From positions 1-9,277 of the forward strand of contig JAMCTB010000218.1 in the NCBI GenBank assembly GCA_023380955.1: a stretch of DNA of 9,277 nucleotides. The letters run 5' to 3'. Both the position numbers and the translations under genes were made by a program. This document shows, piece after piece, positions 1 to 6,438 of the stretch. Source of the stretch: Chloroflexota bacterium. Its GTDB lineage: Bacteria > Chloroflexota > UBA6077. The first letter of the stretch is position 1. Every line of letters starts with the position of its first letter. Below the pieces are notes generated by a model that was given only the letters and a program-made list of their open reading frames with translations, had not been told where the DNA came from and did not search any database.

Positions 1-364
1 GGCCCGGGGGCCAACTCTGGCGGAGCGCGAAAAGGAATACGTGCAGGCGGCCCGGGTGATCGGCGCAGGCAGTGGACGCATCCTGTGGAGGCACGTCTTT
101 CCGAACCTCCTGTCGCCCATTATCGTCCAGGCCTCGGTGACCATCGCCTACGCCATCTTGACCGAGGCCTCCCTGAGCTATCTCGGGCTGGGCACGCCGC
201 TCCTGACCCCCTCCTGGGGCACGACTCTGAACGAGGGGCGCACCTACCTGCAGCTGGCTCCCTGGATCTCCATCTTCCCGGGGATAGCGATCATGCTGGC
301 GGTGCTGGCCTTCAATTTCCTGGGGGATGGACTGAGAGACCTGTTGGATCCCCACATGAACTAG
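1..364 (+). CDS. DppC/OppC-type ABC transporter permease, C-terminal part (5' truncated by window edge)
   Basis: Inner-membrane subunit of a peptide/opine/nickel-type ABC importer, which moves a solute delivered by a periplasmic or lipid-anchored binding protein. The frame is open from base 2, so the gene starts off the left edge and about 120 residues are visible. The first visible stretch carries the cytoplasmic EAA loop that contacts the ATPase: EYVQAARVIGAG, then RHVFPNLL. Two hydrophobic segments follow (about IIVQASVTIAYAILTEA and WISIFPGIAIMLAVLAFNF), and the protein ends in GDGLRDLLDPHMN, the usual tail of DppC/OppC proteins. The EAA loop, the SYLGLG turn and the GDGLRDLLDP tail are strong family marks. 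The substrate cannot be read from this fragment. The next gene begins 12 bases after the stop, so the permease appears to head or join the enzyme operon. The ATPase genes that often follow dppC are absent here. Confidence 0.93.
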   Translation, partial: ARGPTLAEREKEYVQAARVIGAGSGRILWRHVFPNLLSPIIVQASVTIAYAILTEASLSYLGLGTPLLTPSWGTTLNEGRTYLQLAPWISIFPGIAIMLAVLAFNFLGDGLRDLLDPHMN

Positions 365-376
365 CGGGAGGCGACG

Positions 377-1135
377 GTGCAACTCCTGAAGGATCTCTAC
401 CTCGCCGGCAGCGGGCGCAGCGGTTTCGGCATCTCCGACGATTACGATTGCCACGTCTACCTCCTGGATGGAGGGGATGAGGCAGCGCTGATCGACACCG
501 GCTCGGGCGTCGACCTGGAGCCCCTTCTGGCCAACATCTCCGCTCACGGCGTAGAGCTGAGCAGGGTGCGGAAGCTGATCCTCACCCATGGGCACCCAGA
601 CCATGCTGGTGGCTCGGCTGCCCTGCGATCCCTCCTGGACTGTCCCGTCATGGTGGGAGAGGCAGAGGCGGCGATCGTCGAGAGCGGCGACCCGATAGCC
701 AGCGGGCTGAACGCCGCCCGCCCCTCGGGAGTCTACCCGCCGGGCTACCAGTTGCCCTCCTGCCCCGTCGACCGGCGGCTGCGGGACGGAGACACGATCA
801 GGGTCGGCAAGTACACCCTCGAGGCCATAGCCACCCCGGGTCACAGCCCCGGATCGATCTGTTTCCTGTTCACTATCGAGGGACGGCGTGCGCTGATTTC
901 GGGGGACACCATCCAGTTCTGTCCGGTGGCCGGCCAGACCGGGTGGATAAGCCTGCTCAACTGCCCGGGCACCGACCTGGAGGCCTATCGAGAGAGCGTG
1001 CAGAAGCTATCTGGATTGGCCGTGGACGTCCTGTTGCCCGGACATCGCCTTTTCACACTGCAATACGGACAGCGGGTGATCGACAGCGTCATCCGGGGGT
1101 TCGAGTCGCTGTCGATCCCCAAGTCGGTGATCTGA
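377..1135 (+). CDS. Metallo-beta-lactamase-fold hydrolase (glyoxalase II-like)
   Basis: A 252-residue protein with the full metal-binding set of the metallo-beta-lactamase superfamily: THGHPDH at residues 70-76 (H71, H73, D75, H76), TPGHSPGS with H155, SGDT with D177, and LLPGH with H223. These ligands usually hold two zinc or iron ions that activate water. There is no signal peptide or membrane segment, so it is probably cytoplasmic. The GTG start at 377 is chosen because GGGAGG (366-371) lies 5 bases upstream; the N-terminal strands then run into the fold normally. It sits 12 bases after the permease and 17 bases before the flavoprotein, which argues for co-transcription. The family cleaves many thioesters, lactones, esters and phosphodiesters, so the substrate is unknown. 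A role in opening a lactone or ester in the imported compound is inference only. Fold assignment is secure; function is not. Confidence 0.92.
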   Translation: MQLLKDLYLAGSGRSGFGISDDYDCHVYLLDGGDEAALIDTGSGVDLEPLLANISAHGVELSRVRKLILTHGHPDHAGGSAALRSLLDCPVMVGEAEAAIVESGDPIASGLNAARPSGVYPPGYQLPSCPVDRRLRDGDTIRVGKYTLEAIATPGHSPGSICFLFTIEGRRALISGDTIQFCPVAGQTGWISLLNCPGTDLEAYRESVQKLSGLAVDVLLPGHRLFTLQYGQRVIDSVIRGFESLSIPKSVI

Positions 1136-1143
1136 GAGGAACC

Positions 1144-1150
1144 GGAGGAG
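1144..1150 (+). promoter_or_regulatory. Ribosome binding site that fixes the flavoprotein start at 1153
   Basis: GGAGGAG lies 2 bases before ATG 1153, with its GGAGG core (1144-1148) 4 bases before it. The reading frame is open further upstream, to about 943. That extension overlaps the end of the preceding hydrolase gene, encodes an arginine- and proline-rich stretch unlike the family, and has no need to be translated. The Old Yellow Enzyme N-terminus (LFEPIDLRGLTLKNRI) begins a few residues after 1153. Confidence 0.75.
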
Positions 1151-1152
1151 CC

Positions 1153-3081
1153 ATGACTTCCATACTGCCCCGACTGTTCGAGCCGATCGATCTGCGGGGC
1201 CTGACCCTCAAGAACCGCATCGTCATGCCCCCCATGGGGACCCGATACCCCACCTATGGCGGGGCAGTTACGCCTAAGCTAACCCGATACTACCTGGAGC
1301 GAGCCCGGGGCGGGGTGGGGCTGATCATCGTGCAGTTCGCCTCCATCAGTCCCGAGGGGGTCAGCTCCCTGTACCCCCTCGGCATCTGGGACGATGCCTT
1401 CGTGCCCGGTCTGCGAGATCTCGTCGCTCAGCTACATGCGGCCGGCGCCAAGGTAGCTATCCAGCTGGCCCACGCCGGAGGAACGGCCAACTCCACCCTC
1501 AGCCGCAGGCCAGCCGTGGGCCCGTCCGCTGTGCCCGCCCTGGGGCGCGAGGTCCCACGGGAGTTGACTCGCGAGGGCATCGCACGACTCGTCGATGCCT
1601 TCGGCGCCGCGGCCCGGCGGGCAATGGAGGCAGGTTTCGACGCCGTGGAGCTGCACGTGGCCCATGGTTACCTCCTGAACCAGTTTCTCTCCCCCCTGTT
1701 CAATCGTCGAGCCGACGAGTACGGCGGATCCCTGGAGGGTCGAGCCAGGTTCCCCCTGGAGGTGCTTCGGCGGACTCGGGAGACCGTCGGAGATGGCATG
1801 CCCATCCTATGCCGGCTCAGCGCCGACGACGGGGTGGAGGGTAGCCTGGGCCTCGCCGAGGCGCAGGTGGTGGCGACGATGCTGGAGAGGGAGGGGGCGG
1901 ACGTCATCGACGTGACGGCCGGCATCGGGGAGAGCTTCGAGGTGAGCGCCCCGCCCATGGCGATCCCGGCGGGAAGCCTGGTGCCCTATGCCGCAGCGAT
2001 CAAGAAGGCGGTGGGGGTACCGGTGGTGGCAGTAGCCAAGCTGCACGATCCTCGCATGGCCGAGGAGGTGCTGGCCGAGGGCAAGGCCGATCTCATCGCC
2101 GTGGGGCGAGGCCTGATCGCCGATCCCGAGTGGCCCCGCAAGGCCGCGGAGGGTCGCTTCGGGGAGATCCGGCCCTGTCTCACCTGCAACCGCCCGGAGT
2201 GCCACGGTCGCATTTTCCAACAGGTGGAACTGGGCTGTGTCGTGAACGCGGCCGTCGGTCGGGAGGCCCAGTCCGAACTGAGATCGGCGGCACAGCCCCG
2301 GCGCATCCTGATCGTTGGGGGCGGACCGGCGGGGATGGAGGCCGCCAGGGTAGCGGCGCTGCGCGGCCACCGGGTGGTGCTTTGCGAGCGGACCGAAACC
2401 CTGGGAGGTCAACTCTTGCTGGCCGCGGCCCCGCCATACAAGGGCGACATGGAGAAACTCGTCCGCTACCTGGCCGGGCAGATGGCGAGGCAGGCGGTCG
2501 AGGTTCGCCTGGGTTGCGCGGTCACGCCGGAGATGGTGGCCGCGCTGGCTCCGGATGCCGTGATCGTGGCCACAGGGGCGCAGCCCGTCTGGCCGCCCAT
2601 ACCGGGGGCAAAGGAGCACGCCGTTTCCGCCTGGGACGTCCTGTCGGGAAAAGCTCAGGTGGGAGATCGGGTGGCCTTGGTGGGCGGAGGCGACGTGGGA
2701 TGCGAGACGGCGGAGTTCCTCGCCGCCCGGGGTAAGCAGGTGAGCATCCTGGAGATGCTCACCGACGTCGCCCCGGAGCTGGTGCCCTGGACCCGACGGA
2801 TGCTGCTGGACCGGCTGGTGACCAGGGGAGTGGAGATACTGCTTCAGGCCAGGGTCACCGCCATAGAGCCCAAGCGGGTGCTCTACGAGCGCCGGGGGGT
2901 GATCGCCGAGCTAACCCCGGTGGACAGCGTGGTCCTGGCTTGCGGGTCTCGACCCCAGGCGGAGCTGGCCGAGCAGTTGCGGACGGCACGCGTCGCCGTT
3001 CAGACCATAGGAGACGCCGTGCGGGCCGGCAACCTGGCGGACGCGATCCGCGCGGGTTTCCAGTCGGGCGCCGCCGTCTAG
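1153..3081 (+). CDS. Old Yellow Enzyme-family NADH:flavin oxidoreductase with [4Fe-4S] and FAD/NAD(P) domains (2,4-dienoyl-CoA reductase/TMADH-like)
   Basis: A 642-residue three-part flavoprotein. Residues 1-330 form the FMN-binding TIM barrel, with LFEPIDLRGLTLKNR near the start, IQLAHAGG (103-110) and the active-site HVAHGYLLNQFLSP (168-181, with H168, H171 and Y173). Cysteines 342, 345, 350 and 362 match the [4Fe-4S] cluster of 2,4-dienoyl-CoA reductase (FadH) and trimethylamine dehydrogenase. The C-terminal half is a disulfide-reductase-like module with two Rossmann motifs: VGGGPAG (about 388-394, FAD) and VGGGDVG (about 510-516, NAD(P)). It ends with TIGDAVRAGNLADAI, which usually contacts the FAD. 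The length fits FadH. Members reduce enoyl or dienoyl compounds or oxidise N-methyl amines; which applies is unclear. Genes for amino-sugar catabolism follow, so the substrate is probably part of the same route rather than fatty acids (inference). Start chosen from GGAGGAG at 1144-1150. Confidence 0.93.
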   Translation: MTSILPRLFEPIDLRGLTLKNRIVMPPMGTRYPTYGGAVTPKLTRYYLERARGGVGLIIVQFASISPEGVSSLYPLGIWDDAFVPGLRDLVAQLHAAGAKVAIQLAHAGGTANSTLSRRPAVGPSAVPALGREVPRELTREGIARLVDAFGAAARRAMEAGFDAVELHVAHGYLLNQFLSPLFNRRADEYGGSLEGRARFPLEVLRRTRETVGDGMPILCRLSADDGVEGSLGLAEAQVVATMLEREGADVIDVTAGIGESFEVSAPPMAIPAGSLVPYAAAIKKAVGVPVVAVAKLHDPRMAEEVLAEGKADLIAVGRGLIADPEWPRKAAEGRFGEIRPCLTCNRPECHGRIFQQVELGCVVNAAVGREAQSELRSAAQPRRILIVGGGPAGMEAARVAALRGHRVVLCERTETLGGQLLLAAAPPYKGDMEKLVRYLAGQMARQAVEVRLGCAVTPEMVAALAPDAVIVATGAQPVWPPIPGAKEHAVSAWDVLSGKAQVGDRVALVGGGDVGCETAEFLAARGKQVSILEMLTDVAPELVPWTRRMLLDRLVTRGVEILLQARVTAIEPKRVLYERRGVIAELTPVDSVVLACGSRPQAELAEQLRTARVAVQTIGDAVRAGNLADAIRAGFQSGAAV

Positions 3082-3088
3082 AGACCGA

Positions 3089-3901
3089 GTGAGCGTGAAG
3101 CTCCATCGGATAAAGGAGTGTGTGCAATTGGGCGACCCGCAGCAAGTCCGGAGGTACGGGGAGCTGACCGTTCAGCTCTTTGACACGCCTGCTGCCCTTG
3201 GGGCGAAGGCCGCCGAGGATCTGGCGGCGACCCTCAAGGAGAGCATTGCTCGCCGCGGCTTCGCTTCGATCGTCGTGGCCACCGGCAACTCGCAGTTGGA
3301 GTTCATGGCGGCGCTGCGACGACGGGAGGACGTGGAGTGGGACAAGGTGCTGGTCTTCCACATGGACGAGTATCTGGGGATGTCGGACCGGCACCCGGCG
3401 AGCTTTCAGAGGTACATCCGGGAGAAACTGACCGACGTGGTCCGGCCTCGTACGTTCTTTGGCATCCGTGGGGACACCCAGGACGTTGCCGGGGAGCTAC
3501 GGAGGTACACAGGACTCCTCAAAGAGTATCCACCCGACGCCTGCGTGATGGGCATTGGAGAAAACGGCCACCTGGCCTTCAACGATCCCCCGGCGGACTT
3601 CGGAACGACCGAAACGATTCACGTGGTCAGGCTGGACGACGCTTGCCGGATGCAGCAGGTGGGCGAGGGGCACTTCGCGAAGCTGAAAGAGGTGCCGGAA
3701 GATGCACTGTCCCTGACGGTTCCCGGACTCCTGTCGGCCCGTCGGCTGCTGGTGGTCGTTCCCGAGAGGCGCAAGGCCGTGGCGGTGAAAGCCGCCTTAG
3801 AGGGTCCCGTTACGCCCGACTGCCCGGCGTCGATACTGCAGCGCCGGTCTCACGCCTGGCTGTACCTCGACCGGGAATCCTCCTCCTTACTCGCGAGCTG
3901 A
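3089..3901 (+). CDS. nagB: NagB-family glucosamine-6-phosphate deaminase/isomerase
   Basis: Predicted to convert glucosamine-6-phosphate to fructose-6-phosphate and ammonia in the cytoplasm. The NagB/6-phosphogluconolactonase fold is marked by VVATGNSQ (62-69, phosphate loop), FHMDEYLG (90-97, with D93 and E94), GIGENGHLAFNDPP (155-168, with H161) and the late LTVPGLL and LEGPVTP segments. The proton-handling residues of the E. coli enzyme, D141, H143 and E148, correspond to N159, H161 and D166. Asn at the first position is common in Gram-positive NagB proteins, so activity is still expected. GTG 3089 gives 270 residues, but a clear AAAGGAG (3112-3118) sits before in-frame GTG 3122 (3-base spacing) and TTG 3128 (9-base spacing), so the true protein may be about 257 residues. 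The homologous fold begins near residue 25 (ELTVQLFDT), so either start is compatible. The gene lies 7 bases after the flavoprotein and 70 before nagA. Family secure, exact amino-sugar substrate less so. Confidence 0.9.
   Translation: MSVKLHRIKECVQLGDPQQVRRYGELTVQLFDTPAALGAKAAEDLAATLKESIARRGFASIVVATGNSQLEFMAALRRREDVEWDKVLVFHMDEYLGMSDRHPASFQRYIREKLTDVVRPRTFFGIRGDTQDVAGELRRYTGLLKEYPPDACVMGIGENGHLAFNDPPADFGTTETIHVVRLDDACRMQQVGEGHFAKLKEVPEDALSLTVPGLLSARRLLVVVPERRKAVAVKAALEGPVTPDCPASILQRRSHAWLYLDRESSSLLAS
3112..3118 (+). promoter_or_regulatory. Candidate internal ribosome binding site for a shorter NagB
   Basis: AAAGGAG lies inside the 5' end of the annotated nagB frame. It is far better than anything before GTG 3089, whose upstream bases (gagaccga) show no GGAG core. 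The site would serve TTG 3128 at 9-base spacing, or GTG 3122 at a tight 3 bases. This makes a shorter NagB start credible. Confidence 0.4.
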
Positions 3902-3934
3902 AGATGCAGCTGACGGAGAGCGCGATACCGGCGT

Positions 3935-3963
3935 CCTTCCATTCAGTCTCGAGACCGGGAAGG
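3935..3963 (+). promoter_or_regulatory. Hairpin that could mask the nagA ribosome binding site
   Basis: In the 70-base gap between nagB and nagA, CCTTCC (3935-3940) is the exact complement of GGAAGG (3958-3963), which is the nagA Shine-Dalgarno region (GGGAAGG, 3957-3963, 8 bases before ATG 3972). Between the arms is a 10-base perfect palindrome, GTCTCGAGAC (3946-3955), which can form a short inner stem. Folding would hide the ribosome binding site; whether it forms or regulates is not known. Confidence 0.3.
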
Positions 3964-3971
3964 TTCGAGCG

Positions 3972-5147
3972 ATGACTCACGATCTGTGCGGGGGACACTA
4001 CGTCACCGGGGACCCGATCGAGGTGCAGATGGAGGGCGACCGCATCTCCAGGGTCGTCGAGCTGATGGGAGCTGGTGCCGAATCTGCTCGATCCTTCTGG
4101 TTGGTCCCTGCCCTGGTGGACATCCAGGTGAACGGCTTCGCCGGACGGGATTTCAACGTTCCGGAGGTCACAGTAGAGCACGTTCGAGATGTGACCCGGG
4201 CCCTCTGGAAAGCCGGGGTGGCCTACTACTGCCCCACCATCACGACGGGCTCCCCTGAGTGGATGATCCACTCCCTCCGGACCGTGGCCGCGGCATGCCA
4301 GAGGGATCCTGCAACCCGGCGGGCAGTCCTCGGGATTCACCTGGAGGGTCCCTACATCTCCCCGGAGGACGGGCCACGGGGCGCCCACCCTGTGTCGGCG
4401 GTTCGCCCCCCGGACTACCGGGAGTTCCAGGCCATGCAGGAGGCCGCCGGCGGGAGGATCCGGATCGTCACCCTGGCGCCGGAGCTGCCGGGCGCGATCC
4501 CCTTCATCGAGAGACTGACGGCCGAGGGCGTGGTGATCGGACTTGGCCATCTGTCCGCCGACGGGGAGCAGGTCTCCGCCGCCGTCGCCGCCGGTGCCAG
4601 GCTATCGACCCATCTGGGCAACGGCAGCCACGCCCAACTGCCCAGGCATCCCAACTACCTCTGGGACCAGCTGGCCTGTGACGAGCTGTGGGCCAGCATC
4701 ATCCCGGACGGCCACCACCTGCCGCCGGCGGTCGTAAAGACCATCCTGCGGGCCAAGGGGGTGGATCGGATCATCCTCGTCAGCGACGCGATGTTCGCGG
4801 CCGGGACGCCGCCGGGCGAGTACCTCTTCATGGACCAACGAGTGGTGCTGACCCCTGCGGGCAGGGTCCAGCTGGCCGGGACCCCCTACCTGGCCGGCTC
4901 GGCCCTCCACCTGGTCGAGGGGCTCGGGAACGTCGTCGCCTTCGCGGGTGTGAGCCTGGAGGACGCGGTGCGGATGGCCACCCACAACCCCCGCCGTCTC
5001 CTCGGAATCCCCACCGAAGAGCACGACCTGTCGCCGGGCAGCCCGGCCGACCTGCTGCTCCTCTCCGGCGATCCCGCCGCGGGGAGCCTATCTCTGGCCT
5101 TCACCGTCGTCGGCGGCGAAGTAGTCTACGTGGCCTCGGGAGGTTAG
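3972..5147 (+). CDS. nagA: NagA-family N-acetylglucosamine-6-phosphate deacetylase
   Basis: Predicted amidohydrolase of 391 residues that removes the N-acetyl group from an N-acetylamino-sugar 6-phosphate, feeding the NagB step encoded upstream. The TIM-barrel landmarks of NagA are in order: PALVDIQVNGFAG (46-58), where Q52/N54 replace the HxH of most amidohydrolases, as is normal for NagA; HLEGPYIS (123-130, metal ligand E125); TLAPE (167-171); GHLSAD (192-197, H193); THLGNG (213-218, H214); PDGHHLPP (245-252, H248); and LVSDAM (269-274, catalytic D272). The tail has RMATHNPRRLLG and SPADLLLL, typical of the C-terminal beta-sandwich. The THLGNG and PDGHHLPP forms differ from the THLYNAM and ADGLH of E. 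coli NagA, so a related acyl sugar is possible. The ATG at 3972 follows GGGAAGG by 8 bases. The stop abuts the ATG of the next gene. Confidence 0.92.
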   Translation: MTHDLCGGHYVTGDPIEVQMEGDRISRVVELMGAGAESARSFWLVPALVDIQVNGFAGRDFNVPEVTVEHVRDVTRALWKAGVAYYCPTITTGSPEWMIHSLRTVAAACQRDPATRRAVLGIHLEGPYISPEDGPRGAHPVSAVRPPDYREFQAMQEAAGGRIRIVTLAPELPGAIPFIERLTAEGVVIGLGHLSADGEQVSAAVAAGARLSTHLGNGSHAQLPRHPNYLWDQLACDELWASIIPDGHHLPPAVVKTILRAKGVDRIILVSDAMFAAGTPPGEYLFMDQRVVLTPAGRVQLAGTPYLAGSALHLVEGLGNVVAFAGVSLEDAVRMATHNPRRLLGIPTEEHDLSPGSPADLLLLSGDPAAGSLSLAFTVVGGEVVYVASGG

Positions 5148-6341
5148 ATGGAGCGCCAGCCCTGGTCCGATCTGATCGAGCGCAGACTTGCTGCCCAGTG
5201 GGGGAGGATCCTGGCCGCGCGGCGCCGCCTCCACGCCCACCCGGAGCTGAGCTTCGAGGAGGTGGAGACCACCCGCTTCCTCGCCCGGACCCTCGATCGG
5301 GCCGGCATCTCCTATAGCCCCGGCCCCCTGGAGACGGGGCTGGTCGCCGAGATCGGCAGCGGCGAGCGGGTGATCGGTCTCCGGGCCGACATCGACGCCA
5401 TCAACGTCCAGGAGGAGAGCGACCTCCCCTTCAGCAGCCGGTCTCCGGGGAAGATGCACGCCTGCGGGCACGACGGGCACACGGCCATCCTGCTGGGGAC
5501 GGCCCTGATCCTGAAGGGGGTGGAGGATCGGCTGCCCGGCAGGGTGCGGATGGTCTTCCAGCCCGCGGAGGAATCGAACCCCTCCGGCGGGCGGCTGATG
5601 GTGGAGCGCGGCTTCCTGGATCGGAGCCCGAGGATGGAGGAGCTTTACGCCCTGCACCTCCAGCCCTCGCTCCCCCTGGGAAGGGTGGGGGTGAAGGCCG
5701 GGACGATGATGGCCTCCTCGGACGGCATCACCCTCCGGCTGCTGGGCAAAGGCGGGCACGCGGCGACCCCCCACGAGGCGGTGGACGCCATAGCGCTGTC
5801 GGCCCAGGTGATCGACGCCCTCCAGTACCTGGTGAGCCGGAGGCTGAACCCGGTGCGCCCGGTGGTGCTCTCCTTCGGGATCATCAAGGGGGGGACCCGG
5901 CACAGTGTGATCGCCTCGGAGGTGGAGCTGCGGGGGACCCTGAGGTGCGTGGACGGGGAGACCAGGGAGCGGGCCCTGGAGCTGATCCGGCAGACGGTCC
6001 AGTCGGTGGCCGCCGGCTTCGGGGGCGCCGCGGAGGTCGCAGTCCAACCCGCGCAGCCCGTCACCCGCAACCATCCCCTCTGCGTGGAGCGAGTCGCCCG
6101 CGCGACCGCGAAAGCCCTGGGCACCGAGGGCCTGGTGATGATGGAGGACCCGACGATGACGGCTGAGGACTTCAGCCGCTACGCCGAGCGGATGCCGGCG
6201 GCCATCTTCTGGCTGGGTGCCGGTGTCGGGGACAGCCCCGCGCCACTTCACAGCTCCAGGATGGTGTTCCCCGAGGAGGCCATGGCCGCAGGGGTTCGGG
6301 TCTTCGCCCAACTGGTGGCCGACTTCTTCGACCTCTCCTGA
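5148..6341 (+). CDS. M20D family amidohydrolase (N-acyl-L-amino acid/IAA-amino acid hydrolase type)
   Basis: A 397-residue dinuclear metallo-amidohydrolase of the hippurate hydrolase, IAA-amino acid hydrolase and N-acetyl-diaminopimelate deacetylase group. Visible motifs are RRRLHAHPELSFEE (25-38), GLRADIDA (77-84), MHACGHDGHTA (103-113, metal ligands C106 and H108), FQPAEE (137-142, E141/E142 as base and ligand), ALH (168-170, H170), the dimerisation-domain GKGGHAATPHEAVDA (200-214), TAEDFS (338-343) and LHSS (367-370, H368). All expected metal ligands are present, so it should be active. There is no signal peptide, so it is probably cytoplasmic. Its ATG directly follows the nagA stop (TAGATG), and its GGGAGG (5138-5143) lies inside nagA, so translational coupling is likely. 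It is the last gene of the operon. The acyl or aminoacyl bond it cuts is unknown; a peptide- or amino-acid-linked amino sugar is one possibility (inference). Confidence 0.92.
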   Translation: MERQPWSDLIERRLAAQWGRILAARRRLHAHPELSFEEVETTRFLARTLDRAGISYSPGPLETGLVAEIGSGERVIGLRADIDAINVQEESDLPFSSRSPGKMHACGHDGHTAILLGTALILKGVEDRLPGRVRMVFQPAEESNPSGGRLMVERGFLDRSPRMEELYALHLQPSLPLGRVGVKAGTMMASSDGITLRLLGKGGHAATPHEAVDAIALSAQVIDALQYLVSRRLNPVRPVVLSFGIIKGGTRHSVIASEVELRGTLRCVDGETRERALELIRQTVQSVAAGFGGAAEVAVQPAQPVTRNHPLCVERVARATAKALGTEGLVMMEDPTMTAEDFSRYAERMPAAIFWLGAGVGDSPAPLHSSRMVFPEEAMAAGVRVFAQLVADFFDLS

Positions 6342-6354
6342 TCCCCGGACAGGT

Positions 6355-6418
6355 GGGGCGGCGCGTTGCGCCCCGCCGCCCGGGCGGTCGAGCGGGAGGG
6401 CGAGGCTCCTGCCGAGCC
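6355..6418. terminator. GC-rich hairpin cluster between convergent genes, possible bidirectional terminator
   Basis: The 97-base gap between the two converging stop codons holds three inverted repeats. The first is a GGCGC-GTT-GCGCC stem (6360-6372), extendable by three more pairs (6357-6359 with 6375-6377) across a two-base bulge. The second is the perfect palindrome CCGCCCGGGCGG (6376-6387). The third is a GGCTC/GAGCC stem with a 5-base loop (6404-6418). No T-run follows on either strand, so this is not a standard intrinsic terminator. The position suits transcription termination from both sides. Confidence 0.35.
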
Positions 6419-6438
6419 AGGTTGGCGGTTGGTGGCAC

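Noticed and set aside
943..1152. Upstream extension of the flavoprotein frame (70 residues)
   Set aside because: It overlaps the end of the MBL-fold gene in another frame, is rich in Arg, Pro and Gly without family similarity, and a strong GGAGGAG precedes ATG 1153 where the homologous N-terminus begins.
1807..2619. 270-residue antisense open frame within the flavoprotein gene
   Set aside because: No recognisable motif and biased composition; the sense strand encodes conserved flavoprotein domains over the same bases.
3946..3955. GTCTCGAGAC palindrome as a repressor operator
   Set aside because: It lies inside an operon gap with no visible promoter, and a 10-base palindrome is weak evidence. 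It is better treated as part of a possible RNA hairpin.
3810..4550. 246-residue antisense open frame across the nagB/nagA junction
   Set aside because: It covers clear NagB and NagA coding sequence on the other strand and has a shadow-like composition.
5088..6311. 407-residue antisense open frame
   Set aside because: It lies opposite the M20D gene, which has all its catalytic motifs. The translation is low-complexity, rich in His, Gly, Pro and Arg, as expected of a GC-rich shadow frame.
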